A stretch of DNA of 5,533 nucleotides from Pseudomonadota bacterium (GCA_023416545.1 JAEZHO010000388.1:1-5533), one strand, 5' to 3'. Shown: positions 1-5,533, counted from the stretch's first letter. Notes: a model not told the origin generated them from the letters alone. Numbers and translations: made by a program.

Positions 1-422
1 GCGCGGTACTGGTCGCCGAAGGCGTGGCGGCCGACGATGATCGGCTGCGTCCAGCCCGGGACGAGGCGCGGCACGTTCTTCATGATGATCGGCTCGCGGA
101 AGATCACGCCGCCGAGGATGTTGCGGATCGTGCCGTTCGGGCTCTTCCACATCTTCTTGAGGCCGAATTCCTCGACGCGGCCTTCGTCGGCGGTAATCGT
201 CGCGCACTTGATGCCGACGCCATGCTTCTTGATCGCATGGGCAGCGTCGATCGTGATCTGGTCGTCGGTCTCGTCGCGCTTCTGGATGCTCAGATCAAAG
301 TATTTGAGATCGATGTCCAGATAGGGGTGGATCAGCTTGTCCTTGATGAATTGCCAGATGATACGGGTCATCTCGTCGCCATCGAGTTCGACGACCGGAT
401 TGGCGACCTTGATCTTATGCAT
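1..422 (-). CDS. icd: NADP-dependent isocitrate dehydrogenase, N-terminal part (runs off left edge)
   Basis: Oxidatively decarboxylates isocitrate to 2-oxoglutarate in the TCA cycle, making NADPH; a cytoplasmic homodimer. The reverse strand reads MHKIKVANPVVELDGDEM at the start, then 140 uninterrupted codons to the window edge; the family is a little over 400 residues, so about one third is present. Visible family residues are the cofactor-region KCATIT (72-77), the substrate-binding SPNGTIRN (94-101, with S94, N96 and R100), R109 in GGVIFREP, and R132 in VGRHAFGDQYR. This is the eukaryote-like homodimeric type common in Alphaproteobacteria, not the E. coli type. The start at 422 is supported by a GGGAGGA ribosome binding site 4 bp upstream. 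It lies 40 bp downstream of the GntR gene on the same strand, which leaves no room there for a full promoter. No frameshift is seen. Identification is very secure. Confidence 0.97.
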   Translation of the reverse strand, partial: MHKIKVANPVVELDGDEMTRIIWQFIKDKLIHPYLDIDLKYFDLSIQKRDETDDQITIDAAHAIKKHGVGIKCATITADEGRVEEFGLKKMWKSPNGTIRNILGGVIFREPIIMKNVPRLVPGWTQPIIVGRHAFGDQYR

Positions 423-426
423 GTAG

Positions 427-433
427 TCCTCCC
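427..433 (-). promoter_or_regulatory. Ribosome binding site of icd
   Basis: On the minus strand the bases read GGGAGGA, followed by CTAC and then ATG. This near-perfect anti-16S match fixes the icd start at 422 and suggests efficient translation. The 40-bp gap between the GntR stop and the icd start (423-462) otherwise contains no obvious terminator hairpin with a T tract. Confidence 0.8.
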
Positions 434-462
434 AATGGTGACGGCCCTCCGCCGCCACGTGT

Positions 463-1137
463 TCAGCGCATGTCGCGCATGTGGCTTTCGACGCTGCGAA
501 GATGACGCCGCATCGCGTCGGCTGCAGCTGCGCCGTCGCGATCCGCGATCGCTTCGACGATCTGTTCGTGTTCGGCAAAGCTGTGATGGTCCGCGGGCGG
601 GCGAACGGGGGTCTGGCGCAACCTGCCCCAGGTGACGGCCCGACGCACGGCATTCAGCGTGTCAAGGAGCCCAAGCAGCAGTGAGTTCTGCGAGGCCTCA
701 CCGATCGTACGGTGCAGGCGGTTGTCCCATTGCTCATATTGCCGCCATGTCGGTGCCTGCTGTGCCTTGATCATGCAGTTGCGGATCTCGGCAATCTGAG
801 CGCCCGTCGCATTGAGGGCAGCACAGCGCGTTACCTCGGGTTCGAATGCAATTCGTGCTCCCATAACCTCAAGCGGATTGGTGCGCTGGACCATGGCGTG
901 GATGTCGGCAACCGTATCGATAGGGCGGTCACCAACGAAGGTACCCTTGCCGACATGTCGCCAAACCGTGCCTTCCGCCTGCAAGGTCGCGAGCGCCTTG
1001 CGCAGTACGGCGCGGCCGACATCCAGCGATTGAGCCAGCTCCCGCTCCGGCGGGAGGCGCCCATCGTCCGGTAGCTCTGCGGTGGCAAGGAAGCCCTTAA
1101 GCTTAGCCAGCACTTCCATTTCCAAGTTCTGATCCAT
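463..1137 (-). CDS. GntR-family transcriptional regulator, FadR/FCD subfamily
   Basis: A 224-residue DNA-binding repressor of usual length for the FadR subfamily. The N-terminal winged helix-turn-helix spans about residues 8-70 and shows LPPERELAQSLDVGRAVLRKAL followed by the wing HVGKGTFV. The all-helical FCD ligand domain fills about 88-218. Its likely metal or acid-ligand residues are visible: D138 and H142 in WDNRLH, H190 in EHEQI, and H212 in RRHL. FCD proteins commonly bind carboxylic acids, so a carboxylate effector is a reasonable inference. The start at 1137 is chosen because an in-frame TGA lies six codons upstream; there is no good ribosome binding site, so weak translation is likely, and M7 is a less likely alternative. 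The gene is divergent from the ABC transporter operon and is its probable local regulator, with an inverted repeat just upstream suggesting autorepression. Confidence 0.93.
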   Translation of the reverse strand: MDQNLEMEVLAKLKGFLATAELPDDGRLPPERELAQSLDVGRAVLRKALATLQAEGTVWRHVGKGTFVGDRPIDTVADIHAMVQRTNPLEVMGARIAFEPEVTRCAALNATGAQIAEIRNCMIKAQQAPTWRQYEQWDNRLHRTIGEASQNSLLLGLLDTLNAVRRAVTWGRLRQTPVRPPADHHSFAEHEQIVEAIADRDGAAAADAMRRHLRSVESHMRDMR

Positions 1138-1142
1138 TTCGA

Positions 1143-1162
1143 AACCAATATCTCAATTGGTT
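1143..1162. promoter_or_regulatory. Inverted repeat, probable GntR operator (autoregulatory)
   Basis: Perfect 7-bp arms AACCAAT (1143-1149) and ATTGGTT (1156-1162) are separated by 6 bp. The site sits 6 bp before the GntR start codon and overlaps the expected transcription start of the minus-strand promoter at 1165-1193, a classic repressor position. The half-site ATTGGT is the one known for PdhR/LldR-type FadR-subfamily operators (ATTGGT-N3-ACCAAT), but here the two halves point outward and the spacer is longer. Binding by the neighbouring GntR protein is inferred. Confidence 0.6.
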
Positions 1163-1164
1163 GA

Positions 1165-1193
1165 TGGATAGCTGGCATGTGTTGCGGTGTCAA
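1165..1193 (-). promoter_or_regulatory. Probable sigma-70 promoter of the GntR gene
   Basis: On the minus strand a perfect TTGACA -35 (1188-1193) is followed after exactly 17 bp by TATCCA as a weak -10 (1165-1170). Transcription would start near 1158, giving a leader of about 20 nt and placing the inverted repeat at 1143-1162 across the start site. The -35 and spacing are convincing; the -10 matches only in its first three bases. Confidence 0.5.
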
Positions 1194-1284
1194 TACGCGG
1201 GCGTGTTCTTGTTGGGAGGAGTGTCTGCATACGATAACGCCAGGGTATTAATGTCTATTTTTGAGGAGAGCGAGTGGATTCCGC

Positions 1285-1319
1285 CTTCTTCCGCCTCCGC
1301 CCAACGGAGGCGAAAGAAG
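1285..1319. repeat. Strong imperfect palindrome (15-bp arms, 5-nt loop) between the divergent promoters
   Basis: Left arm 1285-1299 (CTTCTTCCGCCTCCG) pairs with right arm 1305-1319 (CGGAGGCGAAAGAAG) at 14 of 15 positions, with one C-A mismatch at 1291/1313 and the loop CCCAA. No T tract follows on either strand, so it does not look like a standard intrinsic terminator. It ends 7 bp before the -35 of the plus-strand promoter and lies upstream of both proposed promoters, so neither would transcribe it. It may be a protein-binding palindrome, a transcribed leader element if a more distal promoter exists, or a leftover repeat element. Confidence 0.75.
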
Positions 1320-1321
1320 AA

Positions 1322-1387
1322 ATTGGTTGACAGAAAGCTGAGTTAATAGATGATTGGTTTGTAATTGGGTTCTGGGGAGGGCCCAAT
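1322..1387. promoter_or_regulatory. Cluster of ATTGGT-like half-sites over the operon promoter, probable operator
   Basis: ATTGGTT occurs at 1322-1328 and 1353-1359, ATTGGGT at 1364-1370, and the inverted CCCAAT at 1382-1387. The first overlaps the -35 and the second overlaps the end of the -10, so a bound protein would block RNA polymerase. The second and third are 11 bp apart (one helical turn) and the first and second are 31 bp apart (about three turns), so they face the same side of the DNA. AATTGGTTGA at 1321-1330 is also an exact 10-bp repeat of 1155-1164 at the GntR operator. The shared motif points to one regulator controlling both directions; that is inference. Confidence 0.55.
1327..1354 (+). 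promoter_or_regulatory. Probable sigma-70 promoter of the transporter-hydrolase operon
   Basis: A perfect TTGACA -35 (1327-1332), a 16-bp spacer, and GATGAT as -10 (1349-1354, 4 of 6 matches to TATAAT including A2 and T6). Transcription would start near 1361 and give a leader of about 40 nt before the ATG at 1403. It is the best candidate in the stretch before the operon; the -10 is only moderate, which suits a regulated promoter. Confidence 0.55.
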
Positions 1388-1390
1388 AAA

Positions 1391-1397
1391 GGGAGGA
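1391..1397 (+). promoter_or_regulatory. Ribosome binding site of the substrate-binding protein gene
   Basis: GGGAGGA lies 5 bp before the ATG at 1403. This is the strongest ribosome binding site in the operon, in keeping with the high level at which binding proteins are normally made relative to the membrane subunits. Confidence 0.8.
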
Positions 1398-1402
1398 ACG
1401 AA

Positions 1403-2392
1403 ATGAATATGTTTGCCAGGAAGATCCGGGCGTCGGTGTCTGTCGCCGCCCTCTGCTTTGCTGTTGCTGTGCCAGGCTTCGCCTGGGCAGATCCCATGCG
1501 CGTCGCCTTCGGCGACATCGCAACGGTGGAATCGCTTCATCTCCTTGCGGCCTTCGAGCGCGCCAAGGAAAACGGCGTCGATGTCCAGATCACCTATCTG
1601 AAGAGTGAGGATATTGCAGCCCAGGCAGTTGTGAGCGGCCAGGCCGATATCGGCGTGGGAGCGCCATATGCCCTGCTTCAGAAGGTGAAGGCGCCGATCC
1701 GCATCTTCATGCAGTTGAGCAAGCTGCAGTTCTATCCGGTGGTCAATACCGAATTCTACAAGGAGTGGAAGGATCTTGATGGCCAGGAGGTCGCGGTCCA
1801 TTCGCGTGGATCCGGCACCGAGGCGATCATGCAACTGATGGCCGGCAAGAACGGCATCAAGTATTCCAGCATAGCTTACGTTCCAGGCGCTGAAGTGCGC
1901 ACGGGTGCACTGCTGCAGGGTAACGTGAAGGCGACGATCGTGGACTCGTCTGGAAAGCGCGTGCTGGAGGATAAGGCGCCCGGCAAGTTCGCGTTCCTGC
2001 CGCTCGGCGAGGTCGCCGCAACGGATGAGGCGCTCTTTGCAAACACGGACTATCTTGCCGCCAATACCAAGGACGTGGAGATACTCATCGAGGCGATCCT
2101 AACAACTTGGCGGGAAGTGGCTGCGGATCCGAAGTCGGTCGCGGCGCTGAAGGAAAAGTACAATCTTCTTCCCGACGCCACACCCGAAATGGTCGCCGAT
2201 ATCGAGCCATATTTCACGGAGGCCGCGCCGAACATGCCGCTCAATGGAGGGGGTGAAGATGCTGCGCGCGATGACTTCGATTTCTACACGATTTCCGGGG
2301 CGCTTGAAGGGGAAGCAAAGGACCTGAAGGTGGAAGACTTCTGGGACCTTACGGCGCTCAACAATGTGCTCTCGAGGGTCGGTACGAAGTAA
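1403..2392 (+). CDS. ABC transporter periplasmic substrate-binding protein (NitT/TauT/SsuA-like)
   Basis: Captures the solute in the periplasm and delivers it to the two permeases encoded downstream. The product has 329 residues. A Sec signal peptide is clear: basic MNMFARKIR, a hydrophobic core at about 11-26, and an AWA cleavage site after A29, leaving a mature protein of about 300 residues starting DPMRVAFGD. The only cysteine in the leader is not in a lipobox, so this is a soluble periplasmic protein, not a lipoprotein. The mature part matches the type II aliphatic sulfonate/nitrate/taurine-type fold: an early AFGD strand, SEDIAAQAVVSGQADIGVGAPYALL (about 68-92), a central DLDGQEVAVHSRGSGTE segment, and the domain-crossing region PGAEVRTGALLQGNVKATIVDS. 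The fold class does not reveal the ligand; the linked FAH enzyme suggests an aromatic or other carboxylic acid. It is first in a five-gene operon. Confidence 0.9.
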   Translation: MNMFARKIRASVSVAALCFAVAVPGFAWADPMRVAFGDIATVESLHLLAAFERAKENGVDVQITYLKSEDIAAQAVVSGQADIGVGAPYALLQKVKAPIRIFMQLSKLQFYPVVNTEFYKEWKDLDGQEVAVHSRGSGTEAIMQLMAGKNGIKYSSIAYVPGAEVRTGALLQGNVKATIVDSSGKRVLEDKAPGKFAFLPLGEVAATDEALFANTDYLAANTKDVEILIEAILTTWREVAADPKSVAALKEKYNLLPDATPEMVADIEPYFTEAAPNMPLNGGGEDAARDDFDFYTISGALEGEAKDLKVEDFWDLTALNNVLSRVGTK

Positions 2393-2393
2393 G

Positions 2394-3239
2394 ATGCAGA
2401 TGTCAATTTCGCCAGCAAAAATCGATAACGGGATCGGAGCCTCGCAAGAGGTTCCACCCACCACCGCCGAGATGATCCGGAAATTCGCCGACGAGCGGCG
2501 GTCGTTCTGGATTGTCGTATCGCTCGCAGTACTCTTCGCTTCCTGGGAGATCGCGGGACGGATCCCGATCAGCTTCGCGTTTCCGACCTTTCTCGAAACC
2601 CTTTCTGCCTTCGGCGAGATGGTTGCGGACGGCAGCATGCACCGGGCCTACTTCCTGACACTGCAGCCGCTGGTCCTCGGTGTCGTGATTTCGGCGGCCG
2701 TCGGGATCGGTCTCGGCGTCGCAATGGGGCTTTCCGACAAAGCGGAGTGGCTGCTGGCACCTGTGTTCATCGTCCTCCAGGCAGCTCCGATGGCTGCGCT
2801 TGTTCCGCTTGTCACCTTCGTCTACGGGATCGGCCTGACGGCGAAGACGCTCGCGGTCATCATGCTGGCCCTGCCGGTCATCGTGCTGAATTCCTACAAG
2901 GCTGTGCGGCACGTTAATCCCTCGCTGGTGGACATGTGCCGCTCCTTCCTGGGCTCGCGCATGCAGCAGATCTTCAAGATCATCATTCCCGACGCATCTC
3001 CTGTTCTGTTTGCTGGCCTTCGCCTCGGCATCGCCGCAGGGTTCATCGGCGTTATGCTGGCAGAACTGCTGATTACGCCTACTGGTATCGGCGACCTCAT
3101 CACCTACCACCGTTCGGTTGCCAACTATGCGCACATGTATGCGGCAGTTGCTTCGATCATTGCTGTCTCGACATTGACGCTTGCGGGCCTGCAATACGTG
3201 GAAATCCATCTGCTGCGTCCTGAGAAGAGGAGAAAGTGA
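2394..3239 (+). CDS. ABC transporter permease, TauC/SsuC type (first of two)
   Basis: Inner-membrane subunit forming half of the translocation channel. With the start at 2394 it has 281 residues: a cytoplasmic N-terminal stretch of about 37, then six likely membrane segments near 38-54, 90-113, 120-143, 151-170, 203-226 and 246-267. The cytoplasmic EAA loop that docks on the ATPase is at about 178-200 (VDMCRSFLGS, then IFKIIIP), with D for the usual E at its head. The start at 2394 is 1 bp after the preceding stop (TAAG-ATG), indicating translational coupling; no strong ribosome binding site is visible. An upstream ATG at 2364 would overlap the previous gene by 29 bp, and ATG 2400 is also possible, so the exact start is uncertain. 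It differs clearly from the second permease gene, implying a heterodimeric channel. Confidence 0.9.
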   Translation: MQMSISPAKIDNGIGASQEVPPTTAEMIRKFADERRSFWIVVSLAVLFASWEIAGRIPISFAFPTFLETLSAFGEMVADGSMHRAYFLTLQPLVLGVVISAAVGIGLGVAMGLSDKAEWLLAPVFIVLQAAPMAALVPLVTFVYGIGLTAKTLAVIMLALPVIVLNSYKAVRHVNPSLVDMCRSFLGSRMQQIFKIIIPDASPVLFAGLRLGIAAGFIGVMLAELLITPTGIGDLITYHRSVANYAHMYAAVASIIAVSTLTLAGLQYVEIHLLRPEKRRK

Positions 3240-3240
3240 C

Positions 3241-4047
3241 ATGGCCAATCCTGCTTTGGCACGTAGCGGCAGCGTGACTTCCGCCACCAGTAACGATGCG
3301 GTCGTTCAAGTCCGCGAGATCTGCAAGAACTACGGCGACGTCGAAGCGCTCCGCGGCATCAATCTCGAATTCGAGCGTGGCAAGCTCACGACGCTGCTGG
3401 GCCCTTCAGGTTGCGGAAAAACAACACTGCTCAAGATCATCGCCGGCCTCGTCCCCGCTACCTCCGGTGAAATCCGCGTGAATGGACGTGTCGTGACAGG
3501 CCCCGGCCCGGAACGGGCCTTCGTCTTCCAGGATTTCGCGTTGATGCCCTGGGCGACCGTAATTCGCAATGTCCGCTTCGGCCTCGAACTGAAGGGTGTG
3601 CCGGCAGCGGAGCGAGACCGGACGGCTCGACGTTATATCGAGCAGGTGGGGCTTTCGGGTTTCGAGCAGAAGTACCCGCATGAACTCTCCGGCGGCATGC
3701 GCCAGCGCGTGGGGATTGCCCGAGCCTTCGCGGTAAATGCCGACGTGCTTCTGCTGGATGAGCCCTTCTCCGCTGTCGATGAGCAGAATCGCCGTAAGTT
3801 CCAGGAGGATCTGCTGCGTCTGGTCGAGCTCGAGAAGAAGACGTTCATCTTCGTGACTCACTCCATCGAAGAGGCAGTCTATGTCTCGGACCGGATCGTT
3901 CTCCTGTCTCCTCGGCCGGGCCGCGTTTCCCAAGTTATCGATCCGATGATCGATCGCAGTGCTTCCCCGGATGATATTCGCCGCGATGCCAGCTACCTCG
4001 ACGTAGTTGAGGAGATCTGGCAGGGGTTGCGGCAATATGCGGAGTGA
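3241..4047 (+). CDS. ABC transporter ATP-binding protein (nitrate/sulfonate/taurine type)
   Basis: Cytoplasmic ATPase that powers import; a homodimer should sit under the two permeases. It has 268 residues, with all catalytic elements intact: Walker A GPSGCGKT (54-61), Q-loop Q97 in VFQDFALMPW, signature LSGGM (149-153), Walker B LLLDE (170-174), D-loop SAVD (177-180), and switch histidine H207 in VTHSIEEA. The QDFALMPW segment and the short C-terminal tail without a regulatory domain fit the SsuB/TauB/NrtD family, not the sugar-importer family. The start at 3241 is chosen because AGAGGAGA lies a few bases upstream and it is 1 bp after the permease stop; an ATG at 3181 in frame would overlap the permease by 59 bp and adds residues that do not resemble the family. 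It has about 20 residues of low-complexity N-terminus before the ATPase fold begins near V22. Confidence 0.95.
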   Translation: MANPALARSGSVTSATSNDAVVQVREICKNYGDVEALRGINLEFERGKLTTLLGPSGCGKTTLLKIIAGLVPATSGEIRVNGRVVTGPGPERAFVFQDFALMPWATVIRNVRFGLELKGVPAAERDRTARRYIEQVGLSGFEQKYPHELSGGMRQRVGIARAFAVNADVLLLDEPFSAVDEQNRRKFQEDLLRLVELEKKTFIFVTHSIEEAVYVSDRIVLLSPRPGRVSQVIDPMIDRSASPDDIRRDASYLDVVEEIWQGLRQYAE

Positions 4048-4053
4048 TGCGCC

Positions 4054-4806
4054 ATGACCTTATTCGGCACACGCATTCCCATGATGGCGTCTCTGCTTTT
4101 CTGGTTGCTTGTCTGGGAAATCGTCGGGCAACTCGACGTCATGTTCCTAATCCCACCGTTCACCTCCATCGTCAGCGCGGGATTCGGACTTATCCAAACC
4201 GGCTCCTGGCAAAGCGCATCGATGATTACGCTGCGCTCTTTCCTGTACGGCATGGCCCTTGCAATCGTCGTTGGCGTGCCGCTTGGGGTCCTCATGGGAC
4301 GCTTCAAGGTTATCGACAACATCTTCGGCCTGTGGGTGAACATGTTCGTCAGCGCTCCGCTGTCGGCGCTGGTGCCCATTCTTATGATCCTGTTCGGAAT
4401 GGGAGAGACGACGGTCGTCGTTACCGTGTTCCTGTTCGCCGTCTGGATTATCGTTCTGGATGCACGAGCCGGGGTCATGCAGGTCCCGACATCGCTCATC
4501 GAGATGGGGCGCAGTTACGGCGCATCCCGATGGACCATCTTCACCAAGATTATCCTTCTCTCAGCGCTGCCAGAAATACTGGCCGGCATCCGGATCGGTC
4601 TAATCCGAGGTGTCAAGGGGGTGGTCATCGGCCAGATCCTGGTCTCCATCATCGGCTATGGAGAGCTTTTCGAACTCTACTCGAGAAGCTTCGACATGGA
4701 GCGGTTCTGGGCTCTTACCATGCTTCTCTTCGCGGCAGCTATGCTGTTGTCCGCCGGAGTCGAATACTTTGAAAAACGCATCGAATACTACGCAGGAGCG
4801 CGATAA
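4054..4806 (+). CDS. ABC transporter permease, TauC/SsuC type (second of two)
   Basis: Second inner-membrane channel subunit, 250 residues. It lacks the long cytoplasmic N-terminus of the first permease: the first membrane segment starts at about residue 9. Other likely segments are near 62-81, 100-117, 119-136, 172-197 and 217-236. The EAA-type loop at about 147-174 (SLIEMGRSYGASRWTIFTKI) is closer to consensus than in the first permease. Its sequence is quite different from that of the first, so the pair is not a recent duplication. It starts 6 bp after the ATPase stop, with GGAG at 4041-4044 as ribosome binding site, and its TAA overlaps the next ATG by one base. In this transporter family a single permease acting as a homodimer is usual, so having two is notable. 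Confidence 0.9.
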   Translation: MTLFGTRIPMMASLLFWLLVWEIVGQLDVMFLIPPFTSIVSAGFGLIQTGSWQSASMITLRSFLYGMALAIVVGVPLGVLMGRFKVIDNIFGLWVNMFVSAPLSALVPILMILFGMGETTVVVTVFLFAVWIIVLDARAGVMQVPTSLIEMGRSYGASRWTIFTKIILLSALPEILAGIRIGLIRGVKGVVIGQILVSIIGYGELFELYSRSFDMERFWALTMLLFAAAMLLSAGVEYFEKRIEYYAGAR

Positions 4807-5513
4807 TGAACGAAATGCCTCAACTCAAGAACTACGTCATCAAGCCGGCGCCGGTGCCGACGCTGGCGGTCGCGGGAAGCGATGCGCTCTTCCCCATCCA
4901 CCGCATCTACTGCGTCGGCCGCAACTTCGCCGACCATGCCATCGAGATGGGCCATGATCCCAACAAGGAGCCGCCCTTCTTCTTCCAGAAGAACCCGGAC
5001 ACCGTTGTTCCGCTAGGCCAGGACTTTCCCTACCCGACGGAAACCAGCGACGTTCATCATGAGATCGAGCTGGTCGTGGGACTGCAGAAGGGCGGCACCA
5101 ACATCCCGGTCGAGAAAGCACTCGACCACGTCTACGGCTATGCCGTCGGCCTCGACATGACCCGCCGCGATCTGCAGGGAGAGGCAAAGAAGCTTGGACG
5201 CCCGTGGGAAACCGGCAAGGCGTTTGAGGCATCGGCGCCGTGCGGGCCCCTGCATCCTGTCAGCGAGGTCGGGCATCCGACGGAAGGGGAGGTCTGGCTG
5301 AAGGTGAATGGTGAGACGCGCCAGAACGGCGACCTCAACCAGATGATCTGGAAGGTGCCGGAAATGATCGCCTACCTCTCGCGCCTGTTCGAGCTGAAGG
5401 CAGGCGACCTCATCTTCGCCGGCACCCCCGCGGGCGTGGGCGCCGTTTCACGGGGCGACGAGATGAGCGGATACGTGGAAGGCCTGGGCGAGATACGCTT
5501 CCGGGTGGTTTGA
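4806..5513 (+). CDS. Fumarylacetoacetate hydrolase family protein, probable fumarylpyruvate hydrolase
   Basis: A soluble cytoplasmic metal-dependent C-C bond hydrolase. In the gentisate pathway such enzymes split 3-fumarylpyruvate to fumarate and pyruvate. The 235-residue product is of normal length for the short FAH proteins (FAHD1/YcgM/NagK type). Visible motifs: IYCVGRNFADHAIEMG (34-49) with the catalytic-type pair H44 and E47, FFFQK with K62, metal ligands E86 and E88 in HHEIE and D117 in GLDMTRRDLQ, GRPWETGKAFEASAP (131-145), and the C-terminal GDLIFAGTPAGVG (200-212). All expected active residues are present. GLDMTRRDLQ and GRPWE are typical of fumarylpyruvate hydrolases, but acylpyruvase or oxaloacetate decarboxylase activity is also known in this family and cannot be excluded. 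GGAG at 4795-4798 and the TAATG junction show coupling to the permease, which links the enzyme to the imported compound. Confidence 0.88.
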   Translation: MNEMPQLKNYVIKPAPVPTLAVAGSDALFPIHRIYCVGRNFADHAIEMGHDPNKEPPFFFQKNPDTVVPLGQDFPYPTETSDVHHEIELVVGLQKGGTNIPVEKALDHVYGYAVGLDMTRRDLQGEAKKLGRPWETGKAFEASAPCGPLHPVSEVGHPTEGEVWLKVNGETRQNGDLNQMIWKVPEMIAYLSRLFELKAGDLIFAGTPAGVGAVSRGDEMSGYVEGLGEIRFRVV

Positions 5514-5524
5514 TTTAGAGGGGA

Positions 5525-5533
5525 ATGGTGATC
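5525..5533 (+). CDS. Possible start of a further operon gene (three codons only)
   Basis: After the hydrolase stop at 5511-5513, an AGAGGGGA purine tract runs directly into ATGGTGATC at the window end. The short gap and ribosome-binding-like bases suggest another co-transcribed gene, but the spacing is tight and nothing of the product can be recognised. By analogy with gentisate clusters it could be a maleylpyruvate isomerase or a dioxygenase; that is a guess. Confidence 0.3.

Noticed and set aside
423..462. Possible terminator between the GntR gene and icd
   Set aside because: The stretch is GC-rich with a CACGTG at 456-461 but has no stable stem followed by a T tract.
24..635. Plus-strand open frame of about 200 codons over the left part of the window
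   Set aside because: It is antisense to icd and the 3' end of the GntR gene, its product resembles no known family, and GC-rich coding DNA commonly leaves such open antisense frames.
1216..1346. Small plus-strand frame in the intergenic region starting GTG after GGGAGGA
   Set aside because: The ribosome-binding-like bases touch the GTG with no spacer, the frame runs through the hairpin and the -35 of the operon promoter, and the product has no recognisable features.
2403..3287. Minus-strand open frame of 294 codons opposite the first permease
   Set aside because: The product is rich in R, D, H and Q with no domain character, and the opposite strand has a clear permease with membrane segments and an EAA loop. 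It is an antisense shadow.
3505..3519. GGCCCG-GAA-CGGGCC palindrome
   Set aside because: It is inside the ATPase coding region between Walker A and the Q-loop, with no T tract; it is a by-product of GC-rich codons for PGPERA.
4044..4772. Long plus-strand frame (242 codons, GTG start) over the second permease
   Set aside because: It is an out-of-frame reading of the permease, rich in R and H with no membrane segments; the 4054 frame gives a clear permease.

Overview
The window looks like chromosomal DNA from an alphaproteobacterium, most probably a member of the Rhizobiales. The evidence is the partial isocitrate dehydrogenase, whose N-terminus is of the rhizobial type, together with GC-rich codons ending mostly in G or C and strong GGAGG-type ribosome binding sites. 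The organism call is inferred from protein character, not from a database search.

Layout. Positions 1-422 (minus strand) hold the first 140 codons of NADP-dependent isocitrate dehydrogenase (icd), running off the left edge. Positions 463-1137 (minus) encode a GntR-family repressor of the FadR/FCD subfamily. A 265-bp intergenic region (1138-1402) separates it from a divergent plus-strand operon. That region contains a plausible promoter for each direction, six ATTGG/CCAAT pentamers arranged around them, and a strong 15-bp-arm hairpin. From 1403 to 5513 run five tightly packed genes: a periplasmic substrate-binding protein, a permease, an ATPase, a second different permease, and a fumarylacetoacetate hydrolase (FAH) family enzyme that most resembles fumarylpyruvate hydrolase. 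The junctions are 1 bp, 1 bp, 6 bp and a 1-bp overlap, so the five genes are almost certainly one transcript. A further gene may begin at 5525, but only three codons are visible.

How it fits together (inference). The ABC genes form a complete NitT/TauT/SsuABC-type importer with two non-identical membrane subunits. The FAH enzyme joined to it by a TAATG junction suggests that the imported compound is broken down to an acylpyruvate, as in the gentisate pathway (gentisate to maleylpyruvate to fumarylpyruvate to fumarate plus pyruvate). A hydroxybenzoate or gentisate-like aromatic acid is therefore the best guess for the substrate. The divergent GntR protein probably represses both itself and the operon through the ATTGGT-type sites and is released by the substrate or an intermediate. 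The ring-cleavage dioxygenase and isomerase that would confirm this are not in the window; they would be expected to the right.

I see no rRNA, tRNA, CRISPR array, insertion sequence or phage signature. The region reads as a normal catabolic and uptake locus next to a housekeeping gene. Its most interesting parts are the control region and the repressor-icd arrangement.
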